Below, piece after piece: positions 1-6,533 of a stretch of DNA of 12,873 bases (within the stretch, counting starts at the first letter, position 1; each line of letters starts with the position of its first letter). The position numbers and the translations under genes are program-made. Under the pieces are notes generated by a model. That model saw nothing but the letters and a program-made list of their open reading frames with translations, searched no databases and was not told the origin of the DNA. The stretch is taken from the NCBI GenBank assembly GCA_031275535.1, contig JAISOR010000054.1, forward strand, positions 1 to 12,873. Reading direction: 5' to 3'. The stretch is from Treponema sp. (lineage in GTDB: Bacteria; Spirochaetota; Spirochaetia; Treponematales; Breznakiellaceae).

Positions 1-2
1 GT

Positions 3-116
3 AACAAGAACCGTGCCAAGTACGGCAATTCGTGGAAATTTTTAGGCAAAATAATGATACCCAGGCATAAACGCAAACCGGAGCTTCAATGGGGTGGGGA
101 CCACGCATTCTCATGA
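3..116 (+). CDS. C-terminal fragment of an unidentified basic protein (partial at left edge)
   Basis: An open frame enters from the left edge and ends at TGA 114-116, giving 37 residues rich in Lys, Arg and aromatic residues (it contains KYGNSWKFLG and ends QWGGDHAFS). It reads like a genuine C-terminus, but I do not recognise the family. A rival reading exists on the minus strand: ATG 120-118, preceded by GAAGG at 130-126, starts a frame that stays open to the left edge, and TTGCAT (173-168) and TATTAT (150-145), 17 bp apart, would make a promoter for it. The two frames cannot both be major genes. The plus-strand protein looks slightly more natural; the minus-strand frame has better start signals. 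Confidence is low because only about 115 bases are visible. Confidence 0.3.
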   Translation, partial: NKNRAKYGNSWKFLGKIMIPRHKRKPELQWGGDHAFS

Positions 117-192
117 CCATAGGTTCCTTCTATAATATGTTAATATAATACCAGAAAACTAAAAAAAATGCAAGGGAATTTTCGGGAACATT

Positions 193-951
193 TCAAAATG
201 AGGGTTTTTTAAAAACATTTTGTACTATCATATTTTCATAGTATTTTGCCGCCAACTTTGCGTCACGGTTTTTTATTGCCTCGATAATAATAAAATGGGA
301 ATCCCTTTCCAGTATAAGGGAACCGTCCTTGCTAAAACGGTCTTCTGCGTGTATCTCTTTCCAATCCTGGATGAAAACTTCCTTACAGTATTCGCTGATA
401 AGGGGCATCACTGCATTATAGACAATAAGATAGATGGAATTTTTAGACATCCTGCATACCTGCTGATGAAATTCCAGATCCATACTTACATAATCATCAA
501 TAAAAAGATCGAGCTTGTCCACGTTTTCCCGGCGTATATGGCTGGCAAAACGGAGCCATGTTTTTTGTAGTGTCTTTATTTCCTCCTCGTCATAATGAAA
601 AACCGCAAGCCGTATGCACTCAAGTTCCAAGAGGCGCCTAAAGGCACAGACATCGGGCAGCATATCGGAACGCAGAAACAAATCACTGACCTCGCTTAAG
701 TATTCCGAAAAATCAAATTCTTTTACAAAGGTTCCTTCTCCGGCTCTGGTTTCCAATATGCCCAGGGTATTGAGTTTTTGCAGGGCTATCCGTATGGTAA
801 GCCGGTTTACGCCAAAGGCCTCCGCCAGTTCGCTTTCAGAGGGGATTTTTTTACCCTTGGGGTAAATTCCGTCAAAAACTTCCTGCCGCAGGGCTTCATA
901 TACCTGATCGGAAAGGACTATTTTTTTTAATTTTTGAACCTTCAAAATCAT
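193..951 (-). CDS. GntR-family transcriptional regulator, FadR subfamily (FCD domain)
   Basis: A 252-residue DNA-binding regulator. Residues about 10-77 form the winged helix-turn-helix: DQVYEALRQEVFDGIYPKG, then IPSESELAEAFGVNRLTIRIA and the wing RAGEGTFV. Residues about 95-245 are an all-helical FCD ligand-binding domain, with the family's D158-x3-H162 pair in MDLEFHQQV and a further His in RDSHF (219); in this family such residues bind a metal and a small carboxylate effector. The gene starts 8 bases after the aminopeptidase stop, so the two are cotranscribed, and it may regulate that unit. Start choice is uncertain: ATG at 951 lies only one base from the AGGAG at 957-953, whereas TTG at 945, two codons in, has an ideal 7-base spacing; an ATG at 981 has no ribosome binding site and overlaps the upstream gene. 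The effector cannot be told from sequence. Confidence 0.9.
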   Translation of the reverse strand: MILKVQKLKKIVLSDQVYEALRQEVFDGIYPKGKKIPSESELAEAFGVNRLTIRIALQKLNTLGILETRAGEGTFVKEFDFSEYLSEVSDLFLRSDMLPDVCAFRRLLELECIRLAVFHYDEEEIKTLQKTWLRFASHIRRENVDKLDLFIDDYVSMDLEFHQQVCRMSKNSIYLIVYNAVMPLISEYCKEVFIQDWKEIHAEDRFSKDGSLILERDSHFIIIEAIKNRDAKLAAKYYENMIVQNVFKKPSF

Positions 952-959
952 ACTCCTTC

Positions 960-2060
960 TCAGAACAGTTCCGCAGCCCATTCGCCGTTTTTTAGAATAT
1001 ACTCCCTGCTGCCGTCTTTTAACTCACCGATAATATCCAGTTCAGGTCCGCCTATCATAAAATCCAGGTGTACCATGCTTCTATTTAGACCCATGGCAGA
1101 GGCCTGCTCATCGCTTAAAGACGGATCAAGACAAAATTTAAATCCTGATCCCAAGGCCAAATGACAAGAAGCGTTTTCATCAAAAAGGGTCGTATAAAAT
1201 AAGGTTCCAAGACGGGAAATGGGGGAAGATACAGGCACCAAAGCCGCTTCGCCCAGGTACCGCGCCCCTTCGTCAACAGCTAAAAAGCCCTTGATCAGTT
1301 CCCCGTGGTCATCGCATCCAAAATCGACTACGGCGCCTTTTTCAAATTCAAACCAGAGACCGGTGATGGTGTTCCCCATATATACCAGAGGAAACGTAGC
1401 TTTGACCCGGCCTTGGGTTCCTCCTTTTACAGGACTGGTTGCTATTTCTTCGGTGGGGATATTCCTCATAGTAACTACCCCTTTATCTCGGGTAATTCCC
1501 ACCGCCCACCGGTAACTGTCAAAGAGTTCCACCTTTAAGTCTGTTCCCGGCCCCTTATACCACAAGTATTTGTAGCGCTTTTGGTTAAGGATCACTTGTT
1601 TTTCTTCAAGCTCCCGTATATGGTTTTCCATATTGGAAATAGTGGCAGCTCCGGAAACACGGGAACATAAGAAAACCTGTTCCCAGAGTTTTTTCACAGC
1701 CCTTTCCGGGGCAAGGCTGGGAAACACCCGTCTTGCCCAGTCAAAGGATGCTACTCCGCAAATGGTCATTTTGACCTTGCCTTGAACATTTGCTTCTATA
1801 AACCCACTATCCCTCTGCGCGCAGGCCAGGGCCCTGGCCCGGGCGGCAAGTTTTTTTTGATCCACCGACGCAAAAGCCTGGGGATCTCCTGATGGATCAA
1901 GGAAATTCTTTTCTATCGTTTTGTCTATTTTGGGGAGTAAGCCCTCGGATATTATTTTTTCCGCAACCTGCAGGGGCATAGGAGATTCCGAACAGTTTGA
2001 AAGATAAATACACTTTTTTACCGTAGGAAAGTCTTCCCGTATTTTTTGCACATCAAGCAT
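960..2060 (-). CDS. Aberrant M29-family aminopeptidase with a foreign N-terminus (possible fusion or pseudogene)
   Basis: 366 residues. From about residue 57 to the end this matches the M29 (AmpS/AmpT/PepS) metallo-aminopeptidases, which remove N-terminal residues from peptides in the cytoplasm: DPQAFASVDQKKLAARARA, PGTDL, RNIPTEE, GARYLGEAALVP, LFDENASCHLALG and HLDFMIGG are all family signatures. Metal-site residues E205, E271, H300, H331 and D333 are present with the family's spacing, but the usual Tyr seven residues after the first His is Phe307. M29 enzymes are normally about 400-415 residues; here their first 100 or so are missing, and residues 1 to about 40 (MLDVQKIREDFP, IYLSNCSESPMPLQVAEKI) instead resemble the start of class V, PLP-dependent aminotransferases. 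The frame is intact. ATG 2060 was chosen because AAGGGG at 2072-2067 is 6 bases away; TTG 2066 touches that site. It is probably changed or lost in activity. Confidence 0.8.
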   Translation of the reverse strand: MLDVQKIREDFPTVKKCIYLSNCSESPMPLQVAEKIISEGLLPKIDKTIEKNFLDPSGDPQAFASVDQKKLAARARALACAQRDSGFIEANVQGKVKMTICGVASFDWARRVFPSLAPERAVKKLWEQVFLCSRVSGAATISNMENHIRELEEKQVILNQKRYKYLWYKGPGTDLKVELFDSYRWAVGITRDKGVVTMRNIPTEEIATSPVKGGTQGRVKATFPLVYMGNTITGLWFEFEKGAVVDFGCDDHGELIKGFLAVDEGARYLGEAALVPVSSPISRLGTLFYTTLFDENASCHLALGSGFKFCLDPSLSDEQASAMGLNRSMVHLDFMIGGPELDIIGELKDGSREYILKNGEWAAELF

Positions 2061-2103
2061 AAACAACCCCTTTTAACAGACCGCTTATTCACTTGTTCGC
2101 TAG

Positions 2104-2136
2104 GTTATAGAGTATCATAAATTGGTCGATTGTCAA
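2104..2136 (-). promoter_or_regulatory. Possible promoter of the aminopeptidase-GntR unit
   Basis: On the minus strand a perfect TTGACA lies at 2136-2131, upstream of the aminopeptidase start at 2060. No ideal -10 is at 16-18 bp: TACTCT (2114-2109) has a 16-bp spacer but is weak, and TATAAC (2109-2104) is 21 bp away. The -35 box overlaps an ATTG/CAAT inverted repeat (2121-2137), a shape compatible with a GntR-type operator. Activator-dependent or regulated expression would fit the poor -10. Confidence 0.3.
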
Positions 2137-2144
2137 TAGTAGTT

Positions 2145-2164
2145 CGTACGGTTTCGTACGGTTT
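2145..2164. repeat. Two tandem copies of a 10-bp unit containing the palindrome CGTACG
   Basis: The unit CGTACGGTTT occurs twice head to tail with no mismatch, so two CGTACG palindromes sit one helical turn apart, 8 bp upstream of the TTGACA of the aminopeptidase-GntR unit. The position and helical phasing suit a regulator binding site, possibly for the GntR protein encoded at 193-951. It could equally be a chance tandem duplication. Confidence 0.4.
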
Positions 2165-2191
2165 GTGTGATTACGGCCCCCGGGACCGGCC

Positions 2192-2323
2192 TTAGAGATT
2201 GGTGATATTGACGTTGGGGCCCGTCCAGCTAAAGACCTAGCCCCGGCTGTTGGGGAGGACCATATACCCGATAAGTTCGCCCTACGGGCCGGAAGTGGCG
2301 GCCCCTGCGGACTATCCGGGCTG
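2192..2323 (-). pseudogene. Possible coding remnant interrupted by three amber codons
   Basis: Directly after the lipoprotein stop, in another minus-strand frame, the DNA reads as protein-like segments separated by TAG at 2314-2312, 2284-2282 and 2239-2237, and closed by TAA at 2194-2192. The last segments are GELIGYMVLPNSRG and VFSWTGPNVNITNL. The hydrophobic and Gly/Asn pattern looks like a real C-terminus, and CAG (Gln) or TAC (Tyr) to TAG changes would explain the breaks. No start or ribosome binding site is seen and the family is not recognised, so this may be chance. No other gene was found in 2061-2325. Confidence 0.22.
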
Positions 2324-2325
2324 AC

Positions 2326-2712
2326 TCAATTCCCCTGTTCTTCTATCCTGTCCAGAACTATTTCCGAGAGTATTCTGAACTGCTGGGGAAGCAGCTCCGC
2401 ATCGAGGGTATCATAGCGGTCAAGGAGCGCCCGGAATTCGGCCTTAGATTGGTCGTATTTTTTCTGCTTATAATGGATAAAGGCGATCTCGTATTCCGCA
2501 GCGCAGATCATGTCGGCATTGGAGGGAAACCGTTCCAGGATGGCTTCGTAATATTGCAGGGACTGCTTATACCGGTTACGGTCAGAAGCCTCCTGACCCC
2601 GCTGGATCAACTCCTCGGGGGTTAAGGTCTCGGGAATATCTACCGGACCTGATACACAGGCAAGGATCAGGAAAAGGGGAAGCGCAAGACTTAAAAATTT
2701 GATTCTATACAT
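2326..2712 (-). CDS. Small lipoprotein with TPR-like helical repeats
   Basis: 128 residues. Residues 1-19 are a lipoprotein signal peptide: a basic start (MYRIKF), a hydrophobic core, and the lipobox LILAC with Cys19 as the likely lipidated residue, so the protein should be membrane-anchored outside the cytoplasm. Residues about 31-115 hold two TPR-like units (ELIQRGQEASDRNRYKQSLQYYEAILERFP; AAEYEIAFIHYKQKKYDQSKAEFRALLDRY), resembling the BamD/YbgF class of scaffolding lipoproteins but too short to assign. The start at 2712 has no clear ribosome binding site, and an in-frame stop lies just upstream. A TTGTTT box and a poor TAAGAA 17 bp later would put transcription almost at the ATG, so the mRNA may be nearly leaderless. 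It is divergent from argC. Its function is unknown. Confidence 0.75.
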   Translation of the reverse strand: MYRIKFLSLALPLFLILACVSGPVDIPETLTPEELIQRGQEASDRNRYKQSLQYYEAILERFPSNADMICAAEYEIAFIHYKQKKYDQSKAEFRALLDRYDTLDAELLPQQFRILSEIVLDRIEEQGN

Positions 2713-2771
2713 ACTTAATTCTTAGCATGATAAGGGATCAAAAACAAGCACCCTCTCCCGACTTCACTCAA

Positions 2772-2805
2772 CTCTTCACACTGGAGTGGGGTATGAAGTG
2801 AAGAG
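2772..2805. repeat. Short inverted repeat in the lipoprotein/argC intergenic region
   Basis: CTCTTCAC (2772-2779) and GTGAAGAG (2798-2805) are perfect 8-bp arms around an 18-base loop, about 60 bases upstream of the lipoprotein start and just before structured repeat A. It could be an operator or a small hairpin; there is no T-run to make it a terminator. Confidence 0.4.
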
Positions 2806-2814
2806 AGCGACGGT

Positions 2815-3046
2815 GTCGATTGGCCGCCGTATTATGCGGGGAACCCCCTCTTCCCCCCGTGTAAGGAAAGGCCGGGCAATTCTTTTGTGGGCCCTGTTAC
2901 CTTTTTCTTATGGGTTTCCTTTTTCCGAGGCCCAAAGAACCCGCTTGCGCGGGGGAGATGTTGCCGGTATTCCAAAAACACGCTCAATGTTTCGCGTGCC
3001 GTTTTGGGCGGGCCGCTTTCTGATGTTCTGCCCAGGTCCTTTTTTC
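2815..3046 (+). repeat. Structured dispersed repeat, copy A (upstream of argC)
   Basis: This segment is a diverged copy of 12333-12627. Shared blocks are GTCGAT, ATTATGCG and a C-rich tract at 2815-2857, then TTTTTCTTAT at 2902-2911, and a strongly conserved core at 2960-3046 that includes exact matches of 21 bases (2975-2995) and 18 bases (3002-3019). Structures visible: an outer stem GGCCGGGCA (2870-2878) with TGCCCAGGTCC (3029-3039); TGGGCC/GGCCCA (2888-2893/2929-2934); CCCGC/GCGGG (2940-2944/2949-2953); a long hairpin of CCAAAA plus CACGC with GCGTG plus TTTTGG (2972-3007) around the loop TCAATGTTTC; and GGGCGG/CTGCCC (3006-3011/3028-3033) followed by T6 at 3040-3045. The last two hairpins share Gs at 3006-3008. 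A 90-codon open frame crosses it but is not preserved in copy B. The role is unknown. Confidence 0.7.
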
Positions 3047-3071
3047 GTTCAAATGTAAAATTGTATATATA

Positions 3072-3099
3072 TTGACAAAACCGCCAATTTATGCATATT
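3072..3099 (+). promoter_or_regulatory. Likely promoter of the argCJBD operon
   Basis: A perfect TTGACA (3072-3077) is followed after 16 bp by CATATT (3094-3099), in an AT-rich stretch between repeat A and argC. Predicted transcription would begin near 3106, giving a leader of about 140 bases before the argC start. It lies downstream of the T-run of repeat A, so transcripts from it would not contain that repeat. Confidence 0.5.
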
Positions 3100-3109
3100 T
3101 ATAAATATG
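3094..3109. promoter_or_regulatory. 16-bp perfect palindrome over the argC -10, candidate ArgR/AhrC-type operator
   Basis: CATATTTATAAATATG is its own reverse complement and covers the -10 box and predicted start site of the argC promoter. Arginine repressors of the ArgR/AhrC family bind AT-rich palindromic ARG boxes of about 18 bp at such positions. The match to published boxes is in shape and AT content only, and no argR gene is in this window, so the repressor assignment is inference. Confidence 0.45.
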
Positions 3110-3247
3110 AAAGGATCCTGCTTTTTTTCAGGCAAGCTGCTGTCCCCTTCCCCCCTTCATCGTCTCCGTTAAGGCGTCTTCCGCTGTTAACAGTTCCAAT
3201 ATAGAGAATCTTGGCAAATATTTTTTCCATCGGGGAGGTTCAAGAAG

Positions 3248-4384
3248 ATGATAGCGGGTATTATCGGCGCCACGGGATATGCGGGGGCGGAATTGGTCAG
3301 GCTCCTTTCGGGGCATCCCAAGGTGGAGGGGCTGGCCCTCGCTTCGGTCAGCTATGAGGGCCGCCGGATTGAAGAGGTCTACCCCAATTTTTTGGGGGCC
3401 CTTTCGGCGCCCCTCAAGAAGCCCGAAGAGGTCATCGCCTCCTCGGATCTGGTCTTTGCGGCCCTGCCTTCCGGCGTGGGGGAACCCTATGCCCAGGCCT
3501 GCCAGGATAGGGGGATCTCCTTTATCGACCTTTCGGCGGATTTCCGTTTTGATGATGATGAGGCGACCTTCCGCGCCTGGTATGGCAAGCCCTATGGGTA
3601 CCCCCAACTGCGGAAGCGCTCGGTTTACGGCCTCCCGGAACTGAACCGGGAAAAAATAAAGGCCCTGGCCGCTTCGGGGCCGGTGATCATCGGGAACCCC
3701 GGCTGTTACCCCACGGGGGCTTCCCTGGGGGCCTTTCCCGCCCTGGCCGCCGGCCTTGCCGGGCCGGGCCGGATAATCGTGGACGCCGCCTCCGGGGTAA
3801 CCGGGGGGGGCCGGGAACCGAGCCCCGCCTTCCATTACCCGGAATGCGCCGATTCCCTGGCCCCCTATAAGGTGGGGGCCCACCGGCATACCCCGGAGAT
3901 AAGCCGGAATTTCCGGGCCATGGCGGCCCTGGCCCCCGGCGCGGCGGAACCGGCGGCGGAGGCTCCGGCCCTTATCTTTACCCCCCACCTGGCGCCCCTG
4001 AACCGGGGCATCCTCAGCACCATATACATCCCCCTCCGCGAGGCCCGGCGGCCCGGAATTTCCTCCGCCGGGGCGCCCCGTCCGCCGGCCGCGGAGATAG
4101 AGGAGAAGACCCGGGAACTCCGGGACTGCTATGCGGATTTTTACCGGGAGGAACCCTTTGTCCGGGTCCTGCCCCCGGGGACCGCGGCCGCCACCGGCCG
4201 GGTCCGCTTGTCCAATTTTTGCGATATTTCGGTACACCTTGACCAGGAGGGAAGCACCCTGATCGTGGTTACCGCCATCGACAATATGGTAAAGGGCGCC
4301 GCGGGGCAGGCGGTGGAGAATATGAATATCCTCCTGGGCTTTGATGAAACCGCGGGGCTCGGCGCCATTCCCGCGTCATTTTGA
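3248..4384 (+). CDS. argC: N-acetyl-gamma-glutamyl-phosphate reductase
   Basis: Makes N-acetylglutamate semialdehyde by NADPH-dependent reduction of N-acetylglutamyl phosphate, the third step of acetylated arginine synthesis, in the cytoplasm. The 378-residue protein opens with a Rossmann nucleotide loop GIIGATGYAGAEL (residues 4-16). The catalytic Cys153 sits in IGNPGCYPTGA, and the conserved KVGAHRHTPEI block (208-218) carries the catalytic His. Length is at the upper end for the family (about 310-350), mostly through Ala/Pro-rich insertions near residues 230-245 and 275-295. The start is fixed by GGGGAGG (3232-3238) nine bases upstream. It is the first gene of argCJBD; its stop lies 10 bases before argJ, whose ribosome binding site overlaps that stop. 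Confidence 0.97.
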   Translation: MIAGIIGATGYAGAELVRLLSGHPKVEGLALASVSYEGRRIEEVYPNFLGALSAPLKKPEEVIASSDLVFAALPSGVGEPYAQACQDRGISFIDLSADFRFDDDEATFRAWYGKPYGYPQLRKRSVYGLPELNREKIKALAASGPVIIGNPGCYPTGASLGAFPALAAGLAGPGRIIVDAASGVTGGGREPSPAFHYPECADSLAPYKVGAHRHTPEISRNFRAMAALAPGAAEPAAEAPALIFTPHLAPLNRGILSTIYIPLREARRPGISSAGAPRPPAAEIEEKTRELRDCYADFYREEPFVRVLPPGTAAATGRVRLSNFCDISVHLDQEGSTLIVVTAIDNMVKGAAGQAVENMNILLGFDETAGLGAIPASF

Positions 4385-4394
4385 GGAGGCTGCG

Positions 4395-5627
4395 ATGAAA
4401 GAAGTGAGCGGAGGGGTCTGCGCCCCCCGGGGATTCCGGGCGGGCGGCGTCCGGTGCGGCATTAAGGCCGGTTCCGAAAAGCGGGATCTGGCCCTGATCT
4501 ATGCGGAAAGGCCCTGTACCGCGGCGGCCCTCTATACCGGCAACCGGGTCAAGGCCGCCAGTGTCCTGGTCAGCCGGGAGCATCTTGCGCCGGGGCTTTG
4601 CCAGGCGGTGATCGCCAATTCGGGGAACGCCAACGCCTGCACCGGCCAGGCGGGGCTGGACGCGGCCCGGCGCATGGCGGAACTTGCGGCCGCGGGGCTT
4701 TCCATCCCCCCGGAGACCGTGGCGGTGGCCTCGACGGGGGTTATCGGGGTGCCCCTGCCGGTGGCGGCCATCGAGGCCGGCCTTCCCGCCCTGGCGGCTT
4801 CCCTGCGGGATGACGCGGCGGGGCATGAGGCGGCCCTGGAGGCCATCATGACCACCGATACCCGGAAAAAGGACGGGGCCCTGGAAACGGAGATTTCCGG
4901 CAGGCCCGTGCGGCTGGGGGCCATGGTAAAGGGCTCGGGGATGATCCATCCCAATATGGCCACCATGCTCTGTTTTATCACCACCGACGCGGCCATTGGG
5001 CGGGAATGCCTGGACCGGGCCCTTAGAAGGGCGGTGGGGCGTTCCTTTAACCGGGTGACCATAGACGGGGATACCTCCACCAATGATATGATCCTGATCA
5101 TGGCCTCGGCCTCCGCGGGGAACCCTCCCATTATCCGGGAGGGCCCCGATTACGAGATCTTTGCGGAGGCCCTGGAGGGGCTCTGCATAAAGCTTGCCCG
5201 GGCCATGGCCCGGGACGGGGAGGGGGCCTCGAAACTCCTCACCGTCAGCCTCCGGGGCGCGGCGGACGAGGGGGCCGCCGAAACCCTGGCAAAATCCGTG
5301 GCCGCCTCGAGCCTGGTAAAGGCCGCCTGTTTTGGCGCCGACGCCAACTGGGGCCGGGTCCTCTGCGCCCTGGGGTATGCGGGGGTGGACTTTGATCCCC
5401 AGGGGGTGGAGGTCCTCTTTGCCAGCTCCGTCGGGGAAGTCCTGGTATGCCGGGAGGGCGGGCCGGTCCCCTTTTCCGAAGACCGGGCCAGGGAAATTCT
5501 GTCCCGGGAGGAGATTGAGATCCGCATCAATTTAGGAGGCCGGGACGGGGGACCCGGCGCCGCGGTGGTCTGGGGCTGCGATCTGACCTATGAGTATGTC
5601 CGAATCAACGGGGATTACCGGTCCTAG
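4395..5627 (+). CDS. argJ: Bifunctional ornithine acetyltransferase / N-acetylglutamate synthase
   Basis: Transfers the acetyl group from N-acetylornithine to glutamate, so the acetyl group is recycled; many ArgJ enzymes also acetylate glutamate from acetyl-CoA. The 410-residue protein has the self-cleavage motif KGSGMIHPNMATML (residues 179-192), where the chain is cut before Thr190, the nucleophile of the mature beta subunit. NSGNANACTG (75-84), ASTGVIGVPLP (112-122) and the C-terminal YVRINGDYRS are other family signatures. An in-frame ATG at 4341 would overlap argC; ATG 4395 is preferred because GAGGAGG (4383-4389) precedes it by 5 bases. No argA or argE is in the window, which fits the cyclic pathway. 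Whether it is mono- or bifunctional cannot be read from sequence. Confidence 0.96.
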   Translation: MKEVSGGVCAPRGFRAGGVRCGIKAGSEKRDLALIYAERPCTAAALYTGNRVKAASVLVSREHLAPGLCQAVIANSGNANACTGQAGLDAARRMAELAAAGLSIPPETVAVASTGVIGVPLPVAAIEAGLPALAASLRDDAAGHEAALEAIMTTDTRKKDGALETEISGRPVRLGAMVKGSGMIHPNMATMLCFITTDAAIGRECLDRALRRAVGRSFNRVTIDGDTSTNDMILIMASASAGNPPIIREGPDYEIFAEALEGLCIKLARAMARDGEGASKLLTVSLRGAADEGAAETLAKSVAASSLVKAACFGADANWGRVLCALGYAGVDFDPQGVEVLFASSVGEVLVCREGGPVPFSEDRAREILSREEIEIRINLGGRDGGPGAAVVWGCDLTYEYVRINGDYRS

Positions 5628-5642
5628 CATAAAGGGGAAAAA

Positions 5643-6533
5643 ATGAAGGAAGTGACGATAAACAACAAGGACAGGGCGGAGGTTCTTATCCATGCCCTGC
5701 CCTATATACAGCGGTACATGGGTAAGACCATGGTGGTTAAATACGGCGGGAACGCCATGATCAACGGGGATCTCAAGGCCGCGGTGATCCAGGACGTGAT
5801 CCTCATGAACTGCGTGGGGATCCGGACCATCCTGGTCCACGGGGGAGGGCCGGAGATTGAAACCATGCTGAACCTGGTGGGCAAGGAGAGCCGTTTTGTC
5901 CAAGGCCTGCGGTATACCGATGATGAAACCATGGAGATAGTCCAGATGGTTCTCTGCGGTAAGGTCAACAAGGATATCACCTCCCTGATTCAGCAGGCCG
6001 GCGGCAGGGCCCTGGGGCTCTGCGGCATCGACGGGGCCCTGCTCCGGGCGCGGCGCTTTAGTTCCGCCGGGGAAGACCTGGGTTTTGTGGGGGAAATAGA
6101 GACCGTCAATACCCCGGTATTGGAAAACATTTTGGATGGCGGCGCCATCCCGGTTATTTCCTCGGTGGCCCTGGGGACCGGGGATGTGGAGGGTCATGCC
6201 CTGAACGTCAACGCCGATACCGCCGCCGCCAAGATCGCCGCCGCCCTGGGCGCGGAAAAGCTCATCCTCATGACCGATGTCCGGGGGATCCTGCGGGATG
6301 TTCAGGACCCGGACTCCCTGATAAAACAGGCGGTCCGGCCGGAATTGGAGGGCCTTAAAGCAGAGGGGGTCCTGAGCAAGGGTATGATCCCCAAGGTTGA
6401 ATGCTGCGGCCTCGCCCTGGATGGGGGGGTTAAGAAAGCCCATATTATTGACGGGCGGATTCCCCACGCCCTTCTTATCGAGCTTTTTACCGATGAGGGG
6501 ATCGGCACTATGATTGAAGGAGCTGCTGTATGA
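5643..6533 (+). CDS. argB: Acetylglutamate kinase, probably of the arginine-sensitive type
   Basis: Phosphorylates N-acetylglutamate with ATP, usually the controlled step of the pathway. The 296-residue protein shows amino-acid-kinase motifs: VVKYGGNAM (phosphate binding), LVHGGGPEI, NVNADTAAAKIA and LMTDVRGIL. It has an N-terminal segment before the first beta strand (AEVLIHALPYIQRYMGKT) and a C-terminal SKGMIPKVE and IIDGRIPHALLIELFTDEGIGTMI region. In the family, that N-terminal helix is found in hexameric enzymes inhibited by arginine (such as Thermotoga and Pseudomonas) and is absent from the E. coli dimer, so feedback inhibition is expected. GGGG (5634-5637) is 5 bases before the ATG. 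The argJ stop is 15 bases upstream, and the end overlaps argD. Confidence 0.96.
   Translation: MKEVTINNKDRAEVLIHALPYIQRYMGKTMVVKYGGNAMINGDLKAAVIQDVILMNCVGIRTILVHGGGPEIETMLNLVGKESRFVQGLRYTDDETMEIVQMVLCGKVNKDITSLIQQAGGRALGLCGIDGALLRARRFSSAGEDLGFVGEIETVNTPVLENILDGGAIPVISSVALGTGDVEGHALNVNADTAAAKIAAALGAEKLILMTDVRGILRDVQDPDSLIKQAVRPELEGLKAEGVLSKGMIPKVECCGLALDGGVKKAHIIDGRIPHALLIELFTDEGIGTMIEGAAV

Noticed and set aside
117..192. Rho-independent terminator after the GntR gene
   Set aside because: There is a run of eight Ts on the minus strand (168-161), but the GGGAA and GGAAC blocks before it are direct, not inverted, so no stem forms.
2786..3058. 90-codon plus-strand open frame across repeat A
   Set aside because: The frame is not kept in copy B, where the homologous region is read in another frame with stops, and it has no ribosome binding site; conserved stems explain the sequence better than coding.
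3128..4237. 369-codon minus-strand frame opposite argC, and similar long frames opposite argJ, argB and argD
   Set aside because: They are Gly/Pro/Arg-rich antisense shadows of GC-rich genes whose plus-strand products carry complete catalytic motifs.
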